26,155 bases of DNA from Chersky-840 sp035532735 (GTDB taxonomy: Bacteria > Actinomycetota > Acidimicrobiia > Acidimicrobiales > UBA8190), in assembly GCA_035532735.1 (NCBI GenBank), contig DATKQM010000045.1, forward strand, positions 1 to 26,155, in the 5' to 3' direction. Positions 1 to 8,116 of the stretch are shown here, piece by piece; within the stretch, counting starts at the first letter, position 1, and each line of letters starts with the position of its first letter. Both the position numbers and the translations under genes were made by a program. The notes beneath the pieces were generated by a model that ran no database searches, was not told where the DNA came from, and worked only from the letters and a program-made list of their open reading frames with translations.

Positions 1-52
1 ACGCGATTCCCCCCCAGTATCTGTCCCGCTGCTCCGCGACGAGCTGCACCAC
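1..52 (-). CDS. possible N-terminal fragment of a gene running off the left edge
   Basis: Reading leftward from a GTG pair at 52/49, a short open frame (begins VVQLVAEQRDRYWGG) runs to the window edge with GC-rich third positions and a natural-looking amino acid mix. The same frame is open back to the sulfotransferase stop at 200-202 but offers no earlier ATG, GTG or TTG. Only 17 codons are visible, so no family can be named and chance is not excluded. Confidence 0.2.
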   Translation of the reverse strand, partial: MVQLVAEQRDRYWGGIA

Positions 53-145
53 GTGCTGCGCCGATCCCAGGGCAAAGTCTACTGGGGAACCTCGGCGATT
101 GGCGACAAGATGTTTCCCATCATCGGTGCCCCTTGGCCCATCCGA

Positions 146-164
146 CCAGGGGAAACGCCCCTGG
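146..164 (-). terminator. 7-bp hairpin after the sulfotransferase gene
   Basis: CCAGGGG and CCCCTGG form a perfect 7-bp stem with a 5-nt loop, about 36 nt past the sulfotransferase stop. There is no T-run after it on the minus strand, so it is at best a weak or factor-assisted terminator. Confidence 0.25.
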
Positions 165-199
165 GTGGCGTCGGACCCGGGACGGGTGGGCGCCGGTGT

Positions 200-1132
200 T
201 CAGCGAAGCGGATACGACCGGGTGAGGACCAGGCCCCACTCGTCGTTCAGGAGGTCGTTGGACAGGCGGAACCGCTCGTCGGCCCATGCATCGAAGCTGG
301 CGTCGAACAGCGGCTTCCTTCTCGGGAGGAGGCCGCTCATCTTGACCACCATCGCCGAGACCCTGTTGGGGATGTCCACCGGAGGGTACGGATTGAGCTC
401 GGTCTTGGTGATGTGGTTCAGGCGCTGGCGCATCCGGGTCTCGCCATCGGACTCACCCTCGTTGATCCGAGTCTGCAACTGGGCTTGGGAGAGCGACCAA
501 GGCTCGATGTCGAGGAAACGGGCCAGCTCTCCGAGCACCGCAGCGGGCTCTCGGGTGAATCGCCCGTAGTCGATCAGCATGATCCGCTCGGGCCCGAATC
601 GCCGGGCATAGCCAGACAGGAGTCGGTGATATTCCCAGTAGGCGAGGTCCACGCCGGTCGTCTTCATGCGCGGCATCGGAGCCAGGGTGGTCTTGATGTT
701 TCCGGGCCATCCGGCCAGGACGATCTGCTTGTACTCGGATCTGATCGCCTCAGCCTGATGCCGAAGTACCCAGAAGACCTTGGCCTCGGGCAGCGTCGCA
801 TGGAGCCGGTCCGCGATCCGGACACCGTCGTACCCGCCGCTGGCGCAGTGTCCCGAAAAGCGCTCGGCCGAGACGACCACCACCTGTCGGGGGTCGGAAA
901 CCACCGTCGCGGCCCGCTGGGTGAAAAGGGCACGGGCCTCTGTTGCATCGAAGTCGCTGTCGCGCGCAAAGATCATCTGTCGGACGAAGGCATCTGACGC
1001 CACCACCCCGAATTCGCTGCCACCGAGGAGCGGCGCGACCTGGGGATGGTTGCTGAACGCCATCTGCTGGAACCACGACGTCGCAGTCTTGTGGTAGCCG
1101 ATGTGCACCGCGATCGGGTTGGGGCGATCCAT
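200..1132 (-). CDS. sulfotransferase family protein (PAPS-dependent, 310 aa)
   Basis: Likely transfers sulfate from PAPS to a sugar hydroxyl of the polysaccharide made by this locus. The N-terminus (MDRPNPIAVHIGYHKTATSW) carries the 5'-phosphosulfate-binding loop GYHKTATS at residues 12-19, matching the GxxKTGT/STxL-type signature. A later WVLRHQAEAIRSEY segment resembles the 3'-phosphate-binding motif (R...S). The frame stays open upstream to 1408, but that extension is Arg/Pro/Ser-rich and unlike the family, so the ATG at 1130-1132, which puts the P-loop strand near the N-terminus, is chosen; no strong Shine-Dalgarno is seen. The gene is divergent from the glycosyltransferase at 1293. Sulfotransferase membership is fairly secure; the acceptor is inference. 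Confidence 0.85.
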   Translation of the reverse strand: MDRPNPIAVHIGYHKTATSWFQQMAFSNHPQVAPLLGGSEFGVVASDAFVRQMIFARDSDFDATEARALFTQRAATVVSDPRQVVVVSAERFSGHCASGGYDGVRIADRLHATLPEAKVFWVLRHQAEAIRSEYKQIVLAGWPGNIKTTLAPMPRMKTTGVDLAYWEYHRLLSGYARRFGPERIMLIDYGRFTREPAAVLGELARFLDIEPWSLSQAQLQTRINEGESDGETRMRQRLNHITKTELNPYPPVDIPNRVSAMVVKMSGLLPRRKPLFDASFDAWADERFRLSNDLLNDEWGLVLTRSYPLR

Positions 1133-1292
1133 GACTGGTCTCAGGCCGCGAGCAGTTCGGAGCTCAAGGCGCCCTGTTGGCTGGCTGACACGCGATTGCC
1201 CTCTGTTCCGCTCCCCAACCTCTCGACCAAGGCTACTGCGGCTCCCGTCCGTATGGCGACATGACGTTGGGTGCCACCGATACCATCGCCGG
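1133..1292. promoter_or_regulatory. divergent spacer between sulfotransferase and first glycosyltransferase
   Basis: These 160 bp separate the two divergent starts and must hold both promoters if the chosen starts are right. I see no convincing -35/-10 pair or palindrome. The glycosyltransferase frame is open through the whole spacer, so a longer N-terminus is formally possible. Confidence 0.35.
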
Positions 1293-2465
1293 GTGCCACC
1301 AGGGAAAGCGCCTGCCGCCACTGACGGCACCATTCCCCGGGTCCTCCTGCTCATCAAGGGCCTCGGTCTGGGGGGCGCGGAACGGTTGCTCGTCGACGTC
1401 ATGGCCACCCGGGACAGAGAGCGGATCGACTACGAGGTGGCGTACGTCCTGTCCGCACAAGACGCCCTCGCCCCTGCCATGAAAGCCACGGGGGTGCTCG
1501 TGCACGACCTCGGGGGCTCCGCCAGTGCGGACCTGCGGTGGACCGCGGCGCTGCGCTCTCTGCTCGTCGAACGACGCTTCGACGTGCTCCATGCCCACCT
1601 GCCTTACACCGCGGCCATCGGTCGCCTGGTCGCCCTGACGCTGCTCCCGAAGCACCGGCCTGTCCTCGTCTATACCGAGCACAGCCTGTGGAACAAGGCC
1701 GCCGTCGTGACCAAGGCCCTCAACCGAGCCACCGTGGGCATGGACCGGGCACTCATCGTGGTGTCGACCGCAGCGCGCGATGCGCTGCCGTCAGCGCTGC
1801 GATCGCGCGCCCGCGTGGTGGTCCACGGTGTGGACCGGGCTCGTTTCGCCGCGCTCATCGAGGATCGGGCCGAGCTACGCCGGGCCGTGCGCGCCGAGCT
1901 CGCGGTCGCCGACGACGAAGTCCTCGCCCTCACGGTGGCCAACCTGCGCAGCGAAAAGGGCTACGACGTGCTGATCGAGGCGGCGCGCCTGGCGGTCGCG
2001 GCCGGTGCACCCGTGCGATTCGTGTCGGTCGGCCGGGGTCAGCTCGACGACGAGCTGGCGGCGCAGGCCGAAGCCCCGGGCCTGGCCGGGCACATCCAGT
2101 TCCTGGGCACACGCACCGACACGCCGCGTCTGATGGCGGGAGCCGACATCTTCGTCCTACCCTCGCACCAAGAGGGCCTCCCCGTGGCCCTCATGGAAGC
2201 GATGAGCGCCGGACTGCCAGTGGTGGCGACCATCGTGGGGGGTGTTCCCGACGTCGTCACGAACGACGTCGAGGGCCTGCTCGTCCCCCCCGGGCGCCCC
2301 GATCTGTTGGCGGAAGCGGTGGTGCGCGTGGTCGATGACCCGGCACTTCGGTCTCGATTGGCCGCCTCCTCATTGGCCCGAAGCGAGTTGTTCGACGTGA
2401 AAAGTGCCACCCGGGCCATCGAGGCCGTGTACGGCGAGCTCTTGGCCAAGAGGCGACAAGGGTGA
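1293..2465 (+). CDS. GT4-family glycosyltransferase (GT-B fold)
   Basis: A retaining GT-B glycosyltransferase expected to add a sugar from a nucleotide donor to a lipid-linked repeat unit at the cytoplasmic membrane face. The N-terminal Rossmann half opens with IPRVLLLIKGLGLGGAERLL, the usual glycine-rich GT4 acceptor-side loop (GGAE). The C-terminal half has the donor-binding E-x7-E signature EGLPVALME (E294 and E302 from the chosen start) and the following GLPVVAT and GLLVPPG segments. The frame is open upstream to ATGs at 1101 and 1131, but those overlap the divergent sulfotransferase start and encode Arg-rich sequence; GTG 1293 starts 16 residues before the conserved core. The stop overlaps the next start by 4 nt (GTGA), implying translational coupling. 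Sugar specificity cannot be read from sequence. Confidence 0.85.
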   Translation: MPPGKAPAATDGTIPRVLLLIKGLGLGGAERLLVDVMATRDRERIDYEVAYVLSAQDALAPAMKATGVLVHDLGGSASADLRWTAALRSLLVERRFDVLHAHLPYTAAIGRLVALTLLPKHRPVLVYTEHSLWNKAAVVTKALNRATVGMDRALIVVSTAARDALPSALRSRARVVVHGVDRARFAALIEDRAELRRAVRAELAVADDEVLALTVANLRSEKGYDVLIEAARLAVAAGAPVRFVSVGRGQLDDELAAQAEAPGLAGHIQFLGTRTDTPRLMAGADIFVLPSHQEGLPVALMEAMSAGLPVVATIVGGVPDVVTNDVEGLLVPPGRPDLLAEAVVRVVDDPALRSRLAASSLARSELFDVKSATRAIEAVYGELLAKRRQG

Positions 2466-3607
2466 CGATGGCCTCGGGTCGGGCCGGAGCAGACGACGGC
2501 ACCCCGCTCGTCCTCCACGTCATCCCCACCGCCACGGCCCGGGGCGCTCAACGCGAAGCCCGGGCGCTCGCCACCAGTCTCGACCTACCCGGCTGGCGTC
2601 ACCATCGCCTCCTGAGCCTGTTCGCGGGGCCAGCGCAGGTCCCCGTGGACATCGCCCTCGACTACCCCGGAGGCGACCGGCCGGCCGAGGGTTTCGACCC
2701 CCGTCTCGTGCTACGGCTCCGGGCCCTGCTGCGGCGTATCGGACCGGCGGTCGTCGTCGCCCACGGTGGTGACCCTCTCAAGTACATCGTGCCCGCCATG
2801 CTCGGCTCGCGCCGACCACTGGCCTATTACGCCACGGGAACCTTCGAACATGCTTCGAGCCCGGGACGGGTGGCCTTGTGGCGACGGCTGGTCGGGCGCG
2901 CCGATGTGGTGGCGGCCGAGGGTGACGAGGTGCTCGACCAATGCCGCCGCCTCCTGCACGTCCCTCAAGGGCGCTCGTTGCTCGCCCCCAACGGGCGCGA
3001 CCCTGCGGAGTTCCATCCACCTGAGCACCCCATGGACCCGCCGGCGCCGGCGCTGGCTTTCGTGGGCGCCTTCAACCCGGGCAAGCGCCCCGGCCGCTTC
3101 ATCGATGTCGTGGCGGCATTGCGCAACGACAGGGTCGCACTGCGTGCCTTCATGTGCGGCGACGGGCCGCTCGCGGCGGAGGTGGCAGGCCCCGCGGCGG
3201 CCGCCGGCGTCGAGCTGCTGGGGACGCGTGACGACGTGGCGGCGGTGCTGCGCGGAGCCGACGTGTTCGTCTTCCCGAGCCTCCCCACCGGTGAGGGTAT
3301 GCCCGGCGTGCTCATCGAAGCGGGGATGAGCGGGCTGGCCGTGGTGGCAACGGCGGTGCCCGGCGCCAGAACCATCGTGGAGGACGGCACGACCGGCTTC
3401 ATCGTGGAGGTCGACGACCTCGATGCCATGGTCCGGGCGACCAAGCGCCTCCTGGTGACCCCCGGCCTCCGCCGAACGATGGGCGACGCGGGACGCCGTC
3501 GCTGCGAGGAGCGCTTCAGTCTGGAGGCGGTGGCGGCATGCTGGCTCTCGTTCCTCGAGCCCCTCGTGGCCCGGTCAGCTCCGCGTACACCGCACGCAGG
3601 CGGGTGA
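2462..3607 (+). CDS. GT4-family glycosyltransferase, coupled to the upstream one
   Basis: A second GT-B glycosyltransferase of 381 aa. The GTG start at 2462 shares GTGA with the upstream stop, so both enzymes are probably made in step and act on the same repeat unit; an ATG two codons later (2468) is an alternative. The N-terminal half contains LVLHVIPTATARGAQREAR (acceptor side). The C-terminal half has FVGAFNPGKRPGRFIDVV and the donor signature EGMPGVLIE (E278, E286), then GTTGFIVE. The conserved fold ends near LSFLEPL (about 3565). The last 13 codons lie entirely inside the antisense tail of the convergent glycosyltransferase at 3516-4691. The exact sugar and linkage are unknown. Confidence 0.85.
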   Translation: MTMASGRAGADDGTPLVLHVIPTATARGAQREARALATSLDLPGWRHHRLLSLFAGPAQVPVDIALDYPGGDRPAEGFDPRLVLRLRALLRRIGPAVVVAHGGDPLKYIVPAMLGSRRPLAYYATGTFEHASSPGRVALWRRLVGRADVVAAEGDEVLDQCRRLLHVPQGRSLLAPNGRDPAEFHPPEHPMDPPAPALAFVGAFNPGKRPGRFIDVVAALRNDRVALRAFMCGDGPLAAEVAGPAAAAGVELLGTRDDVAAVLRGADVFVFPSLPTGEGMPGVLIEAGMSGLAVVATAVPGARTIVEDGTTGFIVEVDDLDAMVRATKRLLVTPGLRRTMGDAGRRRCEERFSLEAVAACWLSFLEPLVARSAPRTPHAGG

Positions 3608-4691
3608 TCACGTCGTCCTCGGAGAACCGCTCGACCACGCGCCGGCGGCAAGACTCGCCAAGAGCGACCCGTCGCTGCGGATCGTCGAGCAGTCTCTGCA
3701 CCGTCTCGAGAAGAGCCACCGTGTCGCCCCGGGGCACGAGCAGCCCGCTGGTGGGGTCGATGACCTCGCGCACCCCTCGTACGTCGTAGCCGACGACAGG
3801 TCGGCCCGCCACGGCCGCCTCGATGGCCACCCGGGGCACTCCCTCGCGGTACGAGGGCTGGACGACGACATCGGCTTCGGAGAGAAAGGGCCTGATGTCG
3901 TCCACGGCCCCCACGAAGGTCACATCATCAGTGGCCGCCGCGATCTCCGCATCCGACAATGCGTCGCGCTGGTCGTGTTCGACGGGACCGACGTGGACGA
4001 AGGTGGCCCGGCCTCGCAGGGACCGGGCCAGGCCCAGAAAGTCAGCGCAACCCTTCTCGCGCACCAGGCGGCTCACCATGAGGACCGTCGGCACCTTGGG
4101 TGCGGGCTCCCCCGGTGGTGATGACGGTGATGCTTCGGGAGCCACCGGAGTCGTGAAGTGGTCAAGGACCACACCGTTGCCGAGAAATCGGATCTTTCTC
4201 GGGTTACAGACACGTGCGTTGGGCAACACGTCGAAATCCTCACGGCTCTGGACGAGGACGAGGTCGGCCCAGGCGCAGCACCAGCGCTCGAACACCCAAC
4301 CCATCACGTTGGCGACGCGACCGTTGTCGCGGAAGTACAAGGCACCGTGGATCGTGTAGATCGCCGTGGTCCCTCCCAGACGTGCCGCGGGAAGCCCGAG
4401 GAACGACGCCTTCGGGGTGTGGGTCTGGACGAAGTCGAAGCGCCGACGGCGGAAGTAGCGCCACAGGCCGACGAACGCCACGATGTCGGAGGGGGCAAAC
4501 TCCCGGCGCATGGGCACGACTTCCACGTCGAGGTTCGGGGGCGCGGCCTCGTAGGCGTCACCGGTCACGACGGTCCACGACACCTCGTCGAGCACCTGGA
4601 GCTGGTGGCCCAGCAGCAGCCGGGCCGTCATGGTCGTGGTCACCACGCGGCACGCTCGACGGGTGACCGAGGCTCCGGCCCTTGTCTCCAC
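3516..4691 (-). CDS. GT4-family glycosyltransferase on the minus strand
   Basis: Third GT-B glycosyltransferase of the locus. The N-terminal half includes FVQTHTPKASFLGLPAARLGG and YTIHGALYF, typical of GT4 enzymes of polysaccharide clusters that act on undecaprenyl-linked sugars. The donor half has LMVSRLVREKGCADFLGLAR and the E-x7-E motif EGVPRVAIE (E283, E291), followed by GRPVVGYDVRGVREVI. A GTG at 4691 lies 4 nt after GGGGGGA, a good Shine-Dalgarno; the ATG four codons upstream (4703) has none, so GTG is preferred. The fold ends near VYAEL (about 3576) and a 19-residue Pro-rich tail overlaps the convergent gene by 92 bp. It is divergent from asnB, with 128 bp between the starts. Donor and acceptor are unknown. 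Confidence 0.85.
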   Translation of the reverse strand: METRAGASVTRRACRVVTTTMTARLLLGHQLQVLDEVSWTVVTGDAYEAAPPNLDVEVVPMRREFAPSDIVAFVGLWRYFRRRRFDFVQTHTPKASFLGLPAARLGGTTAIYTIHGALYFRDNGRVANVMGWVFERWCCAWADLVLVQSREDFDVLPNARVCNPRKIRFLGNGVVLDHFTTPVAPEASPSSPPGEPAPKVPTVLMVSRLVREKGCADFLGLARSLRGRATFVHVGPVEHDQRDALSDAEIAAATDDVTFVGAVDDIRPFLSEADVVVQPSYREGVPRVAIEAAVAGRPVVGYDVRGVREVIDPTSGLLVPRGDTVALLETVQRLLDDPQRRVALGESCRRRVVERFSEDDVITRLRAVYAELTGPRGARGTRASMPPPPPD

Positions 4692-4819
4692 TCGTCCCCC
4701 CATCGCGGTGGCGGGACGTCGGGCCGATCCCGTCCGCCCGAGCCCGGCTGTGCTCGTGTTCGACCGCCTATCCTACAAAGGGTGGGGGTGCACCGACCGA
4801 CGACGCGCACCTCAGGGCC

Positions 4820-6787
4820 ATGTGTGGCATAGCAGGCTTCTGGCAGCGCGGCCCAGCCCGAACCGAGCAGTCGCAGGCGCGGATCGTGGCGATGACCAAG
4901 ACCTTGCATCATCGCGGGCCCGACGACGCCGGAGACTTCGTCGAGGAGGGGGTCGGGTTGGCCCTGGGGACGCGCCGGCTGGCTGTGGTGGACCTTTCCG
5001 ACCACGGGCACCAGCCCATGGCATCGCCCGACCAACGGTACGTCCTCGCCTTCAACGGCGAGATCTACAACTATCGGGACTTGCGCCGTTCCCTCGAGGC
5101 CTCCGGACTGTCCTTCCGGGGCTCATCGGACACCGAGGTGCTCGCCGCGGCGGCGCAGCACTGGGGCCTGTCCGAGGCTCTGGTGCGATGCAACGGCATG
5201 TTCGCGCTGGCGCTGTGGGACCGTCGCGAACGTCGGTTGCACCTGGCCCGTGACAGGTTCGGTGAGAAGCCTCTGTACTACGGGTGGGCGGGCAATGCCT
5301 TTCTTTTCGGCTCGGAGCTCAAGGCGTTGCGGGCTCACCCCGCCTTTGACGGCCGGCTCGACCGTGACGTCCTCGGGCTCTACTTCCGTCACAACTGCGT
5401 CCCCGCGCCGTACTCGATCTACCGGACCATCGCCAAGTTGCCACCGGCTTCGATCGTCACCCTAAAGGAGTCGACGTCGCCCGGCACGACTCCCCCGCCC
5501 CAGCCGTACTGGTCGCTCGCCGAAGTCGCAGAGGCCGGCATGTCGGCCCGACTGGACTCCTCGGTCGATGACGCCACCGACGAGCTCGACGCCACGCTCC
5601 GTCACGCGGTAGCGCTGCGGATGCACGCGGACGTCGAGCTCGGGGCATTCTTGTCAGGGGGGATCGACTCGTCGCTCGTGGTGGCGATGATGCAGGCCCA
5701 ACACACATCGAAGGTCAAGACCTTCACCATCGCCTTCGAAGACGCGACCTACGACGAGGCAGTCGATGCCCGGGCCGTGGCAGACTCGCTGGGCACTGAG
5801 CACCACGAACTGCTCGTGACAGCGGACGACGCCCTCGACGTGGTCCCGCAGCTCTCCCACATCTACGACGAGCCATTCGCGGATTCTTCGCAGATCCCCA
5901 CCGCGGTGCTGGCGCGGCTCACCCGCGCCCATGTCACCGTGGCGCTGTCAGGCGACGGTGGCGACGAGTTGTTCGGTGGCTACAACCGCTATTCGTGGGC
6001 GCAGCGGTTCTGGCGGCTCGTCGAACCGGTGCCGATGCCCCTTCGCCGGCTCGGGGCGGCTGGGCTGGGTGCGGTCCCCCCCGGCTCGTGGGACCGGCTC
6101 TTCGCCGGTGTCGGCCGCGTGGTGGGCCGATCGCACAGCCTCCGGATGCCGGGGACCAAGCTCCACAAGATCGCCCGGGTGCTGCCGGCAGTGGACCTCC
6201 ACCAGACCTATCGGGCGCTCACGTCGCATACCGACGATCCGAGCCGACTCGTTCCCGGAGCGGTCGAGCCGCCGACCCTGCTCACCGATCCGCAGCGTTG
6301 GCCGGCGCTCGAGGACCCTGTCGAGCGCATGATGTATCTCGACTCCATGACGTACCTGCCCGACGACATCCTGACCAAGATCGACCGTGCCACGATGGCC
6401 TCGAGCCTCGAGGGTCGCGTGCCGTTTCTCGACCCGGCGGTGGCGGCTTTGGCCTGGCGCCTGCCGGTCGACCTGAAGGTCAGGGCGGGCACGGGCAAGT
6501 GGCTGCTGCGGCGGCTCCTGCACCGCTACGTCCCGCCGGCTCTGGTCGAGCGGCCCAAGGCCGGCTTCGGTGTGCCCATCGGCGCCTGGCTGCGAGGCCC
6601 GCTGCGGCCCTGGGCCGACGAGCTCCTCGACAGCCACCGTCTGGGCCGGGACGGGGTTCTGGCGCCTCATGTCGTCACCCGGATGTGGGGCGAGCATCTT
6701 TCAGGTCGCCGCGACCATCAGTTCGAGTTGTGGAACGTGCTCATGTTCCAGTCGTGGCTCGCTGACCAGACCCGCTCCCCGCTGTGA
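4820..6787 (+). CDS. asnB: asparagine synthase (glutamine-hydrolysing)-type amidotransferase
   Basis: Class II glutamine amidotransferase fused to an ATP-pyrophosphatase synthetase domain (655 aa, normal for AsnB). The start is fixed by the N-terminal nucleophile: MCGIAGF at 4820, whose Cys2 becomes the N-terminus after Met removal; the frame is open for 46 more codons upstream but these are not conserved. Glutaminase landmarks are HRGPDD, FNGEIYNY and DRFGEKPLYY. The synthetase PP-loop is SGGIDSS (S279-S285), followed by LSGDGGDELFGGYNRY and SLEGRVPFLD. In polysaccharide clusters such paralogues often amidate a uronic acid or another carboxylate rather than make free asparagine; the WbpA-like dehydrogenase at 12340 would supply such a uronate, so this is a plausible alternative role. 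It converges with the membrane protein at 6800, 12 bp away. Confidence 0.9.
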   Translation: MCGIAGFWQRGPARTEQSQARIVAMTKTLHHRGPDDAGDFVEEGVGLALGTRRLAVVDLSDHGHQPMASPDQRYVLAFNGEIYNYRDLRRSLEASGLSFRGSSDTEVLAAAAQHWGLSEALVRCNGMFALALWDRRERRLHLARDRFGEKPLYYGWAGNAFLFGSELKALRAHPAFDGRLDRDVLGLYFRHNCVPAPYSIYRTIAKLPPASIVTLKESTSPGTTPPPQPYWSLAEVAEAGMSARLDSSVDDATDELDATLRHAVALRMHADVELGAFLSGGIDSSLVVAMMQAQHTSKVKTFTIAFEDATYDEAVDARAVADSLGTEHHELLVTADDALDVVPQLSHIYDEPFADSSQIPTAVLARLTRAHVTVALSGDGGDELFGGYNRYSWAQRFWRLVEPVPMPLRRLGAAGLGAVPPGSWDRLFAGVGRVVGRSHSLRMPGTKLHKIARVLPAVDLHQTYRALTSHTDDPSRLVPGAVEPPTLLTDPQRWPALEDPVERMMYLDSMTYLPDDILTKIDRATMASSLEGRVPFLDPAVAALAWRLPVDLKVRAGTGKWLLRRLLHRYVPPALVERPKAGFGVPIGAWLRGPLRPWADELLDSHRLGRDGVLAPHVVTRMWGEHLSGRRDHQFELWNVLMFQSWLADQTRSPL

Positions 6788-6799
6788 CCGGGCGCGACG

Positions 6800-8086
6800 C
6801 TATTGCCTCGCCGGGACCGCCGCCCCCCACCTGGTCTTGCGGGCCTTGCGTTGTCGTTTGGCTTGGCTGTACTCCCATGGGTATGTGGGTGGTTGGTGAC
6901 GCGGCGAGACAGGGAGGCACAACGGGACCAGGAGGAAGGGAAGCAACAGCACCCGCTCCCGGTCGATCAGCCCCAGGTTGTTGAGCGCAGCGAAGGCGTA
7001 GGGGAAGGTGACCGAGTAGAGGCAACACAGAAGCATGTACGGTCGAGTGAAGGCAGCCCGGGGAAGGTGCCTGAGGCGACGGAACGACGTCAGGAACATG
7101 GCGATGATCACCACGTTCTCGAATGCAGCCAGCCACTGGCTCGAATTGTGAGCGGTGAAAGGTAACGGGTCGAAGATCACGGTGTAGATGTCCTTCGGGT
7201 AGCCGCCCGGCCCCGGGTGATACAGCTGACTGCTCCCCTGCCCGCGGTTCGCCTGGGAGAGCTTGTTCAGGTTGAACACCGGCGCATGCTTGGCCAGTTG
7301 CTGGGACAGCGAGATGGCGGCCAGGAGCAAGGCCGCTTGGAGCGCCATCACCGCGATTCGGCGTATGCCCTTGAAGGATCGCTTCGCGCTGCGACGGAAC
7401 AGTCCGGCCAGGACGAAGGCGGCCATAAAGAGCAGGAGCTCTTGGGGCCGGACGTAGATGCCGATGATGGTCCCGATCACAAGCAGCACAGCACCCCCCC
7501 GCTGGAACGAGAGGACGCGGGCCGCGCCGTAGGCCATCATGCCCAGAGACAGGTACATCATCGTCTCTTTGCTGACGCCGGCGGTCCAGAACAACAGCGA
7601 TGGGAGGAAGAAGACCGCCCAGGCGTAGCGCCGGTGTTTGCCCTCGGGGAACGTGACGCAAAAAGCGCGGAAGAAGCCCAACGTGGCGAGGAACGACAGC
7701 CAACTGAAGACATAGAACAACGCGAGCTTGTTCACGCCGACGATGGCCATGACCACCCCGGCCGCGATGGACACCGAGCCCGCGCCCAGCACGATGACCG
7801 GGGGCTGGATGTCCCCGGTGGAGAAATCGAACTTGTCGAACCGCCGGGCCAGGATGCCGCCTTGGTTCACGTAGCGGTTGTAATCGGTGATGCCGTGGTA
7901 GACGTGGTTCACCACGTAGAGCTGCACCGAGCTGAACAACAGGTGGGCGATCACCGCCGCCATGAGGATCCGGTACAAGCCGGGGTCGTGCTCGCTGGCC
8001 GCGGCGCGGCGGGCGATGGGAACGGTGAGGATGACCAGGATGGCGGCGATCAGCGCCGCCACGCTGGGATTGGAGTGAACCGACAC
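6800..8086 (-). CDS. polytopic membrane protein, candidate polysaccharide (Wzy/EpsG-like) polymerase
   Basis: A 428-aa protein with roughly ten hydrophobic segments and a basic C-terminus. The segment PSLLFWTAGVSKE (about residues 162-174) followed by a long hydrophobic helix and YVRPQELLLF resembles the P-x-x-x-FW-x-x-G-x-x-KE and RP patterns of EpsG-like and other putative repeat-unit polymerases or membrane glycosyltransferases. Wzy proteins are poorly conserved, so this rests on topology, these motifs and position beside the chain-length protein. In that role it would join lipid-linked repeat units on the outer face of the membrane. The start is a GTG at 8084-8086, without a clear Shine-Dalgarno, 30 bp after the upstream minus-strand gene, so the two are probably one operon (chain-length protein first). 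Confidence 0.65.
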   Translation of the reverse strand: MSVHSNPSVAALIAAILVILTVPIARRAAASEHDPGLYRILMAAVIAHLLFSSVQLYVVNHVYHGITDYNRYVNQGGILARRFDKFDFSTGDIQPPVIVLGAGSVSIAAGVVMAIVGVNKLALFYVFSWLSFLATLGFFRAFCVTFPEGKHRRYAWAVFFLPSLLFWTAGVSKETMMYLSLGMMAYGAARVLSFQRGGAVLLVIGTIIGIYVRPQELLLFMAAFVLAGLFRRSAKRSFKGIRRIAVMALQAALLLAAISLSQQLAKHAPVFNLNKLSQANRGQGSSQLYHPGPGGYPKDIYTVIFDPLPFTAHNSSQWLAAFENVVIIAMFLTSFRRLRHLPRAAFTRPYMLLCCLYSVTFPYAFAALNNLGLIDRERVLLLPFLLVPLCLPVSPRHQPPTYPWEYSQAKRQRKARKTRWGAAVPARQ

Positions 8087-8116
8087 AGGTGGTGCGATCC
8101 GTCGCGACGAGTGCGC

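Noticed and set aside
53..997. 314-codon plus-strand ORF opposite the sulfotransferase
   Set aside because: It lies antisense to a gene with clear sulfotransferase motifs; its composition is Arg/Gly/His-rich and without family features, as expected for a high-GC shadow frame.
4769..4774. TATCCT as a -10 box for asnB
   Set aside because: No acceptable -35 hexamer at 16-18 bp upstream; a single 4/6 match in intergenic DNA is not enough.
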